DNA of 64,000 nt from positions 57,169-121,168 of the forward strand of contig JAUXUR010000073.1 in assembly GCA_030680745.1 (NCBI GenBank). The letters run 5' to 3'. Position numbers and translations under genes: made by a program. Shown piece by piece: positions 1-8,348 of the stretch. The notes under the pieces were generated by a model that had not been told where the DNA came from, made no database searches, and saw only the letters and a program-made list of their open reading frames with translations. Position 1 is the stretch's first letter, and every line of letters starts with the position of its first letter. This stretch comes from Alphaproteobacteria bacterium (lineage in GTDB: Bacteria > Pseudomonadota > Alphaproteobacteria > JAUXUR01).

Positions 1-563
1 CAGACGAAAAACACAAACCAGGCGATGCCCCCATCCCTGAAGAACAATTAAGTGTGGCGCGTGGCACAGAAGTCGGTCACATATTTTACTTTGGAACGAA
101 ATATTCGGAAGTCATGAACGCAAAAATCGTCAATCCTAAGGGTGAAGAAGTTTTGGCCCATATGGGATCTTATGGTATCGGCGTGTCCCGTTTGGTTGGC
201 GCCATCATTGATGCAAGCCATGATGATAAAGGGATCATTTGGCCAGAATCTGTAGCGCCTTATCGCATTGGGTTAATTAACTTACGATCAGGTGATGCAA
301 ATTGCGACAAAGTATCAAATGATATTTATACGCAGCTGACCAACAATAATGAAGAAGTTTTATATGATGATCGTGATCAACGTTTAGGCGTTAAACTCGC
401 GGATATGGAATTGATTGGCCTCCCCTGGCAGCTTATTATTGGCCCTAAGGGTATTGCACAAAATACGGTTGAACTTAAATGCCGTAAAACCAATGAGTCT
501 CAAGAACTTAGCCTTGAATCAGCGCTCAATCACATGACTAAAAATAATGCGAGAGCTGCATGA
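1..563 (+). CDS. proS: Prolyl-tRNA synthetase, C-terminal part (5' end outside window)
   Basis: The reading frame is open from base 3, so the gene enters from the left edge and only the last ~186 residues are present. The protein charges tRNA-Pro with proline in the cytoplasm. The visible part holds the class II motif 3 region (GSYGIGVSRLVGAI, with its ATP-binding arginine) followed by the anticodon-binding domain (IGLINLRS, YDDRDQRLGVKLADMELIG, PWQLIIGPKG). The GTG at 54 lies inside the catalytic domain and is not a start. The frame ends within the ATGA that starts the next gene, so proS and lolC are translationally coupled. The compact end right after the anticodon-binding domain suits the short alphaproteobacterial form of the enzyme. 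Confidence 0.95.
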   Translation, partial: DEKHKPGDAPIPEEQLSVARGTEVGHIFYFGTKYSEVMNAKIVNPKGEEVLAHMGSYGIGVSRLVGAIIDASHDDKGIIWPESVAPYRIGLINLRSGDANCDKVSNDIYTQLTNNNEEVLYDDRDQRLGVKLADMELIGLPWQLIIGPKGIAQNTVELKCRKTNESQELSLESALNHMTKNNARAA

Positions 564-1798
564 GGAGTCTCGTTGGCTTTATCGCATGGCGTTATTTACG
601 CTCTAAACGAGATGAAGGCTTTATTTCTATCATCGCATGGCTTTCATTGATTGGCATCATGCTTGGGGTTGCAACACTTATTATTGTAACCTCCGTCATG
701 AGTGGTTTTCATAAAGAATTAATACGCAACTTTATCGGCTTTGGCGGCCATTTAACTATTAGTGAACCTTATGGCCTCATCAAAGATTATGATGATCTGT
801 CTTTAAAAATAAAGACAATCAAAGGTGTCACCCACGTCTCGCCTTTTATACAAGGCCAAGTTTTAGCAAGTGCCAAAGGCAATGCTGCAGGCGCGCTCGT
901 TCGTGGCGTTACCCCCGAGGATATGGAAACACGAGACGCCTTTCGCAATGCAATTGTACAGGGATCATTAGATGCTTTTAAACAAGGTGGCATTTTAATT
1001 GGCCATCGATTAGCAGACCAATTAGACCTTCATGAAGGTGACCGGATTGAACTTGTTGCAGCAATCGGCAATGTAACCGCTTTCGGGACTATTCCACGCT
1101 CAAAATCTTATATTGTGGGTGGCATTTTCAATCTAGGTTTTCAACAATATGATCTAGGCGTCATTTTTATGCCTTTAGAAGAATCCAAAGTCTATTTTAA
1201 AAAATATGACGGTGTTGATAGTCTTGAAATTTTTACAAATGACCCTGAAAACACTCATTTTTTCAGACATGAGATCGTTAAATTAGCTGAACGCGGTCTA
1301 AATGTTCTTGATTGGAAACAAATGATTGGCTCGCTCGTCAATGCGCTTGCTGTTGAACGTACAACCATGTTTATTATCCTAACCATGATTATTTTAGTGG
1401 CCTCTCTTAATATTATTTCAAGCATGATTATGCTTGTTAAAACAAAAGGTAAGGATATTGGCATCTTGCGCACCATGGGCGCCACACGCGGTTTTATTAT
1501 GCGTGTCTTTTTTTGGAGTGGTGCAAGTGTGGGCATTATCGGCACTATCTTTGGCACCATATTAGGCATTGTATTTACCAAGAATATTGACGCAATGCGG
1601 AAATGGGTTTTATCCTTTAGTGGTGTCGACCTTTTCGATCCGCATGTATATGGTTTTACTAAACTACCCGCTGAACTTAATTTTCTAGAAATTTTACTCA
1701 TTGTCAGTATTGCATTAGGACTCACATTTTTAGCAACCCTGTATCCATCCTGGAAAGCCGCGAAACTTGATCCTGTTGAGGCTTTACGCTATGAGTGA
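560..1798 (+). CDS. lolC: Lipoprotein-releasing system permease LolC/LolE
   Basis: Inner-membrane subunit of the LolCDE ABC transporter, which detaches outer-membrane lipoproteins from the inner membrane and hands them to LolA. It has 412 residues, normal for the family. One membrane segment lies near the N terminus (FISIIAWLSLIGIMLGVATL), followed by a periplasmic domain to about residue 260, three C-terminal membrane segments, and the family ending [17 protein letters not shown]. The start overlaps the proS stop (ATGA), and the last 8 bases overlap lolD. Only one permease gene is present; alphaproteobacteria often use a single LolC/E-type protein as a homodimer, so the LolC or LolE name is arbitrary. 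Confidence 0.93.
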   Translation: MRSLVGFIAWRYLRSKRDEGFISIIAWLSLIGIMLGVATLIIVTSVMSGFHKELIRNFIGFGGHLTISEPYGLIKDYDDLSLKIKTIKGVTHVSPFIQGQVLASAKGNAAGALVRGVTPEDMETRDAFRNAIVQGSLDAFKQGGILIGHRLADQLDLHEGDRIELVAAIGNVTAFGTIPRSKSYIVGGIFNLGFQQYDLGVIFMPLEESKVYFKKYDGVDSLEIFTNDPENTHFFRHEIVKLAERGLNVLDWKQMIGSLVNALAVERTTMFIILTMIILVASLNIISSMIMLVKTKGKDIGILRTMGATRGFIMRVFFWSGASVGIIGTIFGTILGIVFTKNIDAMRKWVLSFSGVDLFDPHVYGFTKLPAELNFLEILLIVSIALGLTFLATLYPSWKAAKLDPVEALRYE

Positions 1799-2489
1799 TC
1801 CCTTTTTAACATTAGAACATATTTCACGCACATTCCATCAAGGTGATCGCGATATCCACGTCCTGAATGATGTGACGCTTCATCTTTACCCCAAACAAAT
1901 CACGGCCCTGTTAGGACCATCTGGTGCTGGCAAATCAACCATTTTACACATTGCAGGATTGCTTGAAAAACCGAGCAAAGGTGACGTCAAAATTGCGGGC
2001 AAATCAACACGTCGTGCCTCTGACGGAGACCGCACCAAAATACGTCGTCAGCAACTTGGTTTTGTGTATCAAGCGCATCATTTATTGCCTGAATTTTCAG
2101 CCCTTGAAAACGTCATGCTACCATTGCTTCTAAATGCTACCCCTAAAGATAAAGCAAAAGATAAAGCAACTCAACTTTTGGAACGTGTCGGTCTTAAAGA
2201 TAGACTTAACCATCGCCCAGCACAAATGTCGGGTGGGGAACAACAACGTGTGGCCATCGCACGCGCGCTTGCCAATAAGCCAAAGCTTTTACTCGCGGAC
2301 GAACCCACAGGAAATTTGGATCCGCATACTGCAGAATCCGTCTTTCAAATGTTAATTCAAATTGTCCGAGAAGAAGAATTATCGATTCTTATTGCCACCC
2401 ACAATCATGAATTATTGCCCTTCATGGATCGCATTTTGAAAATGGAAGATGGCAAGATTATTGAAATGAATGCGACACGTGTGGATTGA
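1791..2489 (+). CDS. lolD: Lipoprotein-releasing ABC transporter ATPase LolD
   Basis: ATPase of LolCDE that powers lipoprotein release on the cytoplasmic face of the inner membrane. Walker A is [11 protein letters not shown], the signature is [15 protein letters not shown], Walker B is LLLADEPTG, and the H-loop histidine is in IATHNHE. The start at 1791 ([10 protein letters not shown]) gives 232 residues, the usual LolD length. It overlaps the end of lolC by 8 bases (ATGAGTGA), which supports it over a start further upstream inside lolC. A GC-rich hairpin follows about 40 bp downstream. Confidence 0.93.
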   Translation: MSDPFLTLEHISRTFHQGDRDIHVLNDVTLHLYPKQITALLGPSGAGKSTILHIAGLLEKPSKGDVKIAGKSTRRASDGDRTKIRRQQLGFVYQAHHLLPEFSALENVMLPLLLNATPKDKAKDKATQLLERVGLKDRLNHRPAQMSGGEQQRVAIARALANKPKLLLADEPTGNLDPHTAESVFQMLIQIVREEELSILIATHNHELLPFMDRILKMEDGKIIEMNATRVD

Positions 2490-2529
2490 GGCTTTTTACA
2501 GCCCGAATCATTCAAACAAAATTACTCAC

Positions 2530-2565
2530 AAGCCCCACTTAGCTTTCAAATAGCTAGCGGGGCTT
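2530..2565 (+). terminator. Hairpin after lolD, possible terminator
   Basis: AAGCCCC pairs with GGGGCTT, and the inner TAGCT pairs with AGCTA. No clear T-run follows, so it is a weak terminator or a simple 3' stabilising hairpin between the convergent lolD gene and the serine-rich gene. Confidence 0.45.
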
Positions 2566-2634
2566 CTGAATTTGTATGCACGTACCTACAAATGAGAAAT
2601 TTCTATCTTACACTCACGTGCAAAAAAACCTTAA

Positions 2635-5319
2635 TCACTCCTCCTCAGAAGAAGTGTCTTCAGAACTTTCAGAATCATCATCCTCTGACGCATCATAGGA
2701 AGAACTTGAAGAAAAAGATCTTTCATTTTCCTGAAGACCAAACAATTCTGCCTCAGCTTCTAAATCAAGATCTGAAGTGCCCGTCTCTTTCATCAAAATG
2801 GATTTTATACGGTTACCAATATCATCACCCTCTAAAGAGCGCTCATGCAGTTTTTTAAACAAAGGAACTAGTGCACCTTCTTTACAATCGCCACCATGAT
2901 TTTTAAAAGTGATGGGCTTCATAGCTGAAAAGCGAATCATAGCATGACCGCCTTTTCCTTCATCTGAACAAAACCTACCACCCATTTTTGTGACCATGGA
3001 TTCTATTTGATCTGGCCGCCACTTTATCTTTGCAAGTGATTTTACGCGACCAAAAAAAGTTTTTATCTTTTTACCCGCACGAAACGCTTTCGTCGCGAAA
3101 TCTGGCAAAAATGTCGAACCATAAGAAAAAGCAGATCTTAAAGATGAACCAACATGATCTCGTTGTTTGGAATCAACCTTATTTAATGCCTTGCTAGCCT
3201 GCAAATCTAATTCCTTCATATTTTCAAGACTATCGTCTTTTTTTGTCTTTTTCTTTTCCTTTTTAAGTGAAAGATTTTGCACATAAGTCCGTGCGCTTTG
3301 CCCCATACCAGAGTTATCAGCACGCGGCATATTTGTACCATAAGCTTCACTGACTATAGACAAGTTTGAAAGAGAAACAGATGACGCTAAGCTTGAAAGT
3401 GGAACAGATGACGGCACACTTGAAGAAGAATCAGCGGAAGATGAGCTACCAAACCATTTTTTTCGCTTACTCCTTTTGTCGGACTCAGAAGAAGAACTTG
3501 AATAGGAACTGCTTCCGCTAGAATTTTTTTGAGTTTTGGCCTTACCACCTTTTTTACCTTTTTGAAGTTTTTCAGAAACAAAAGCTTTCACTTTTTCACC
3601 ACTAGACTTCGTACTTTTCTTTAAATCTTTAACTATTGAGGGCGCCTTATTAACATTCTTCGGCAACTCAACGCCTAAAGAGGGCGAATATGAGGAAGAT
3701 GGGGAAGCTGAAGAGGAAGAGGAAAACACAACATTCAAAGAATATACAATTTTTTTACATAATATTGCCATGTGTGTACCGAAGCCCCTCAATTGTTTCT
3801 TAATACTAGCAAGGCAAACTTCATCACAAGAAACATCACAATCATCTATAAGTGGAATAATAAGGAGAACGTTATATATTTCATCTTGATCAATACATTC
3901 ACCAGCTTCAACAATCTTAACAAGCTCTACACAAACAGCATCAAACACACTCTTGAATCTTGCCAAACGTTCCCTTAAACTATCATTAGAAAAATTTTCT
4001 CTAGTAAATACATCATAATAATAATTCACCAAAAACACCAAAGATCTTGCACCACCCCGTTGAGCACTTTTCGTAAGTACTTTGGCAAAAGAAGATATAT
4101 CTTCATCATGCTCAATGGCTCCTTCATAATTTTTTGAAACACATTTTAAAAAACCTACACCTTCATAAATTTTTCCAGCCTTAACAAAACAACCAATGTC
4201 TTGATAAATCTTTGCAAAAAAGGAGACTAAATCAATATTTTTTTTTATAATATTAAAATCATCATTTAGTATATTTTCGAAAATACCTTTTTTTTCCAAA
4301 TATCCCATAAGGGTTTTAATACGATTTTTTTCTATTGTATAATCTTTAAAAGTAATTTTTTCTCCAACACAACAAATAATTCTTACAATTTCTTTATATA
4401 TTGGATTTTCTTTATCACTCTTAAAAAAAACATCAGGAAGAATTCCAATAATATCAATCAAGTGGTCTGACTTACCCACTAAAGCAAGATCCTTAATAAT
4501 ACATAAAACATCTTCTTTAAAATCATCTGAAATTCTATCAGCGTATAAATTAAAAAATTTTTTTTGATAGTTATTAAATTTTGAAAATCCATTCAACCTT
4601 TCTCCATCTACATAATATGTAAATATTTTTAAAATCAAATCAATTGGATCCAATGTAGATAGTAATTTTTCTGTAAATTTATTTTTGTGCTTTGCATTAC
4701 AAAGAAAATCAACCAAACAAAGATTAAGCTGAATCGCTTCGTCAGTTTTTTCATTGTATTGCTTCAGCTGTGCCAAAAGTCGATATACCGAGGACGAGGC
4801 CGCCAATATATCGTTATCCATAATTAAATATCCAGATCTATTTCTTAGTATCTCAAGGTCATTTTTAAATTTTTCAAATATAGGAATAAAATGTATATTT
4901 TTATTAAATTCATTTGTACCCTTAAGAAAATGCCCCATCACAATAATAAAAAGATTTATTTTTCTTATTATTATCGCATCGTTTAAATCCGACAATTTTG
5001 ACTTTCGATTGAAAGCCAAATGCATTTCGCTATTGTTGTTTTTAAAAACATGCCCATTTAAATTTTTAGCAATAGCGTCTTCAATTAAAGTTTCATAATC
5101 ATTATCTTGAACAGACCCATTTTGCATTATTTGTTGTCTAAGAACTGTAAAAAAAGCATCACATTCCACAAATAAAGAATTAAGCTCTAAACGCGGATCG
5201 GAGATAGAAGAAGAACTAGAGGAAGAACTAGAGGAAGATTCATCACCAATTGCATAAGAAAAGCCCTGATGGGCAAAAACACTAAAGATAAGTGACGCCA
5301 GAAATAGTTTTAGTTTCAT
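2635..5319 (-). CDS. Secreted serine-rich protein with C-terminal HicA-like domain
   Basis: Protein of 894 residues, not recognised as a whole. It starts with a signal peptide (MKLKLFLASLIFSVFA...). The ATG at 5319 is preferred because AAGGA lies just upstream; an ATG 11 codons earlier would bury the signal sequence. A ten-serine run follows the signal peptide, then a helical region to about residue 540. Next comes a low-complexity serine/lysine linker containing a basic cluster KRSKRKK. Residues ~764-840 resemble the HicA fold: KMGGRFCSDEGKGGHA, then PITFKNHGG and EGALVPLFKKL, with the GGH histidine where HicA toxins carry their catalytic one. The tail is acidic and serine-rich. No HicB-like antitoxin lies nearby, so a simple toxin-antitoxin pair is unlikely. 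It may be an exported effector; that is inference. Confidence 0.8.
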   Translation of the reverse strand: MKLKLFLASLIFSVFAHQGFSYAIGDESSSSSSSSSSSISDPRLELNSLFVECDAFFTVLRQQIMQNGSVQDNDYETLIEDAIAKNLNGHVFKNNNSEMHLAFNRKSKLSDLNDAIIIRKINLFIIVMGHFLKGTNEFNKNIHFIPIFEKFKNDLEILRNRSGYLIMDNDILAASSSVYRLLAQLKQYNEKTDEAIQLNLCLVDFLCNAKHKNKFTEKLLSTLDPIDLILKIFTYYVDGERLNGFSKFNNYQKKFFNLYADRISDDFKEDVLCIIKDLALVGKSDHLIDIIGILPDVFFKSDKENPIYKEIVRIICCVGEKITFKDYTIEKNRIKTLMGYLEKKGIFENILNDDFNIIKKNIDLVSFFAKIYQDIGCFVKAGKIYEGVGFLKCVSKNYEGAIEHDEDISSFAKVLTKSAQRGGARSLVFLVNYYYDVFTRENFSNDSLRERLARFKSVFDAVCVELVKIVEAGECIDQDEIYNVLLIIPLIDDCDVSCDEVCLASIKKQLRGFGTHMAILCKKIVYSLNVVFSSSSSASPSSSYSPSLGVELPKNVNKAPSIVKDLKKSTKSSGEKVKAFVSEKLQKGKKGGKAKTQKNSSGSSSYSSSSSESDKRSKRKKWFGSSSSADSSSSVPSSVPLSSLASSVSLSNLSIVSEAYGTNMPRADNSGMGQSARTYVQNLSLKKEKKKTKKDDSLENMKELDLQASKALNKVDSKQRDHVGSSLRSAFSYGSTFLPDFATKAFRAGKKIKTFFGRVKSLAKIKWRPDQIESMVTKMGGRFCSDEGKGGHAMIRFSAMKPITFKNHGGDCKEGALVPLFKKLHERSLEGDDIGNRIKSILMKETGTSDLDLEAEAELFGLQENERSFSSSSSYDASEDDDSESSEDTSSEEE

Positions 5320-5924
5320 TTTAAAATTCCTTTCAATTAAAAATAATAACAAAAATTATATTAGTATTTTTTTTAAAAAAAATCAATTATTTTTATAAAA
5401 AAAATTCATACATATAAATAATAAAAATAAACTTTACTTTATTTAAAATTAATTTAGAAAGTTAATACATTAAAAAATAAAAATTAATTTATAAATTAAT
5501 TAAAAAATATAAAATACCATTTTATTAAAAAAGAAAACCTATTAGATAATAAGTAAATAAACAAATTATAACATCTTTAATAAAAAAAACGTTTTTTCTA
5601 AAGAAGTAAAAAACTTTCAACACATATTCCACTATAAAAAGACCCAGAAAAAATCTGCGCAATTATTGAAACATCTACACCACCATCCTGATAATAAAAT
5701 TTTACATTTTAAAAAAAATTTGACATAATAAATCTTACTCTATACAAAGATTAAAATAATTATTTGGCAAACACCCACCTACTTCAAACGATGGAGGGCA
5801 CAAAGATGTATAATTTTAGGTTCGCAATTCAGGCCCAAAGAATACCTGTATTTGTGTGCACTTTTTCCTCTTGACGCACATTTCATAATAATTCAAGTAT
5901 ATATACTTAAAAAATGAGGATATC
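5320..5924. other. AT-rich divergent intergenic region
   Basis: No gene seen. It separates two divergent secreted-protein genes, so promoters for both must lie here. A TTGACA at 5720 with TATACA 15 bp later is a poor candidate. A perfect 14-bp palindrome, AAGTATATATACTT (5895-5908), lies 17 bp before the ATG at 5925 and could be an operator or overlap a -10 element. Confidence 0.4.
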
Positions 5925-7889
5925 ATGCGCATTTATTTACTCCTTTTTATGCTTTTTTGTATCAAAAATTCAGCGCATTGCGAAATAATAAAAGTCTCAA
6001 CTTATGAAAAAGCAGCAGCCATTATTTCTACAGCAGATGAAAATACCTGGGTTATTTTTGACGTTGATGAAGTGCTTATTACTTTTCAAAATCCACTTAT
6101 GCCAAAACATGTAGATCAGCTCAGTCAATACGTTTATGCACAAAACAATGATTTTAATCTTATTGATTTATTATACACACCCTACAAAATGAAACTTATT
6201 CATGCTGAATGGCCCAGTCTTATTCACTCCCTACAAAGCAGAGACATTAAAACAATTGCACTCACCAAAGCATCAACTGGCAAATTAAGTCATTTTGAAA
6301 ATCTTACAGACTTAAGATATGATACGTTAAAAAAATTCAATATTCATTTCAATCGCTCTTTTCCAAATCTTGAATCTAAGACATTCGCGAAACGAGATCC
6401 TTATAAAAGTTATGCTTTTCCATTATTTTCAAATGGCATTATTTATACCTGCGGATTTTCAAAGACAGCATATCTAGAAGAATTTATTAAATATTCAAAG
6501 CAAAAACCAACCAAAATTATTTTTATTGATGATCAAGAAAACAATACAAAAGAAATGGAAATATTTTGTCGAAAAAATAATATTGAATCTATAAGCATCC
6601 ATTATACTTTCATTGAAGAAAACGAGAAATCTACTTTTTCTGTGGAAAAGGCTCAACAAACATTTGAACAATTGCAAAAAGATAATATATTTTTGAGCTC
6701 AATGACCCCTCCCATTTTTCCACAACAAGAACCCACTCTTTTAAACTTAATGCAAAGTGCAACAATAGATAATATTCAAGACGCACCTTTTGTTGATCAT
6801 GTTGAATGGGCAAAAGAAATTTATACCTCCATTCAAGAAACCATGGAAAATAGAAAAAAACGTGACAGTCTAACACAACCCAACATATCACTTTTACACA
6901 AGTTATTTACTGAAACAAAAAAAACAACGGCAGAACAAAAGGATTTTGATGACGTTTCTTCTGAACCCAATACAAAATCACAAGAAAATCATTCTGAAAT
7001 TTCCCTTCCGCCCCAAGAAAAGATATCGGCACAAAATATCCTTGATAAATTTGATCAAAGGGATGCAAAAGACATTTTAACGCCAATGTTAAAAAGAATT
7101 TTTGAATTCAAGTTCGGACTTTATGAAATTGGCTCTTTATTTCTTCCCTATAGTCAATTACAGCAAAAAGAAGATTATGAAAGAAGTGATCCAACTTTTT
7201 TTACAGAACATCAAAACAAAGAACATGTTTTTAATGCCGCAAAAAAAACATATAACCATATTAAAGGAAATGTCTTGTTTGTTTTAGGTCAAGCACCTGC
7301 TTATCTGGGTATTACGATTCAAGAAATTGCGCACACTCAAAGTGATCACGACACAACAATTATCAATGTTCCATTTTCTGGCTGTCCTGATTACACAAAA
7401 AAAATCCCTGAACATTACAAACCAGAATTATCATATCTAAATATTCTTACCCATAATAAGGAATCCATATTCCGCAAAATGCTTTATGAACATCAATTCA
7501 ACCCCAAACTCATTGATTCAAAAAAAATATTTATTGTTGATCATTCCAATGGTCATTCTTTCGAAACCTTTATCAATTTACTCAAAAGATGGTTTGATGA
7601 TGAGCACGTCACTCCACCAGAAATACATATTATACATATGGGAAGCCCTACAAATCTTAATATAACTGATATTCATTCTCAAATTTTCTTAGAAATAGAC
7701 CATGAATTACTTCATGCTTTTAACTCATTAGAAGATAATTTACGTGTTGTACCACGTTTTACTACATTATATTGGCGTGACAATTATCAAAAACTTTTTA
7801 AACAATACCCAAAATTAGATGCTATCCCTTTGATGGAACAATATAAAAAATTTACACGTGAAAAAATATCAGAGGATATTTTAAATTAA
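5925..7889 (+). CDS. Secreted DUF2608 (HAD-like) protein with extra C-terminal domain
   Basis: Protein of 654 residues with a signal peptide (MRIYLLLFMLFCIKNSAHC). Residues ~20-250 match DUF2608, a HAD-superfamily group found mostly in intracellular bacteria: motif I is WVIFDVDEVLI, motif II a threonine in IALTKAS, and motif IV IIFIDDQENN. This predicts a phosphatase-like fold; the substrate is unknown. Residues ~370-654 are not recognised. They contain GNVLFVLGQAPAYLG and KIFIVDHSNGHSFETFINLL, the latter loosely like a phosphoribosyltransferase PRPP loop. A charged linker joins the two halves. GGAT precedes the ATG. A hairpin with a T-run lies 170 bp downstream. Confidence 0.8.
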   Translation: MRIYLLLFMLFCIKNSAHCEIIKVSTYEKAAAIISTADENTWVIFDVDEVLITFQNPLMPKHVDQLSQYVYAQNNDFNLIDLLYTPYKMKLIHAEWPSLIHSLQSRDIKTIALTKASTGKLSHFENLTDLRYDTLKKFNIHFNRSFPNLESKTFAKRDPYKSYAFPLFSNGIIYTCGFSKTAYLEEFIKYSKQKPTKIIFIDDQENNTKEMEIFCRKNNIESISIHYTFIEENEKSTFSVEKAQQTFEQLQKDNIFLSSMTPPIFPQQEPTLLNLMQSATIDNIQDAPFVDHVEWAKEIYTSIQETMENRKKRDSLTQPNISLLHKLFTETKKTTAEQKDFDDVSSEPNTKSQENHSEISLPPQEKISAQNILDKFDQRDAKDILTPMLKRIFEFKFGLYEIGSLFLPYSQLQQKEDYERSDPTFFTEHQNKEHVFNAAKKTYNHIKGNVLFVLGQAPAYLGITIQEIAHTQSDHDTTIINVPFSGCPDYTKKIPEHYKPELSYLNILTHNKESIFRKMLYEHQFNPKLIDSKKIFIVDHSNGHSFETFINLLKRWFDDEHVTPPEIHIIHMGSPTNLNITDIHSQIFLEIDHELLHAFNSLEDNLRVVPRFTTLYWRDNYQKLFKQYPKLDAIPLMEQYKKFTREKISEDILN

Positions 7890-8058
7890 TTAAGAGTCCT
7901 ACCTATAAAATTTCAAAAAAAAATATAGGAATCGAACAATTTTGATCAAAAATATTTTTAAAAAAAAGTAATAATTAACGTTTTTTTTACTTCTTTTCTA
8001 CAAAATGAATATATAAAACGAGTGCAAATAAAAATCAAAATGCAACAAAAACATAAAG

Positions 8059-8094
8059 ATAGATCACAAATATTTAAATGTGTGATCTATTTTT
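8059..8094 (+). terminator. Rho-independent terminator after the DUF2608 gene
   Basis: A perfect 10-bp stem (ATAGATCACA with TGTGATCTAT) and 12-base loop are followed by five T. It lies between the 5925 gene and the small gene at 8136, so it ends the former or attenuates the latter. Confidence 0.65.
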
Positions 8095-8135
8095 AAGGCG
8101 AGCCATTCATTCATGGAAAGCTAGAGGAGATAAAA

Positions 8136-8306
8136 ATGCAAAGAAACAACAACATGTTAAATAAAATTTACCAAGATTATATTTTAGATCTTGACAAACT
8201 TCTCTTAACAAACACTATTCTTCCAAACAACAATACAAAACTCTTTTTTATTACACCAATTCTTAAAAAAGATGTTGACAGGACAATTTTAATGACCTAT
8301 AATTAA
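8136..8306 (+). CDS. Small hypothetical protein (56 aa)
   Basis: A short frame of 56 residues that starts MQRNNNMLNKIYQDY and ends DRTILMTYN. A strong ribosome binding site, AGAGGAGA, sits 4-5 bases before the ATG. It lies between a terminator hairpin and the lipase gene, 42 bp before the lipase start, so it could be cotranscribed with the lipase or act as a leader peptide. There is no signal peptide and no recognisable domain. The site and spacing are the main evidence that it is translated; codon use is AT-rich like its neighbours. Confidence 0.5.
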   Translation: MQRNNNMLNKIYQDYILDLDKLLLTNTILPNNNTKLFFITPILKKDVDRTILMTYN

Positions 8307-8348
8307 ATTATATTAGAACGTAAACCATTTTTGAAAGGACTATTTAAA

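Noticed and set aside
54..563. GTG at 54 as the start of a separate gene
   Set aside because: The frame is open to the left edge and the preceding residues continue the prolyl-tRNA synthetase catalytic domain.
2635..5319. HicAB toxin-antitoxin locus
   Set aside because: The HicA-like part is a domain of a long exported protein and no HicB-like gene is next to it.
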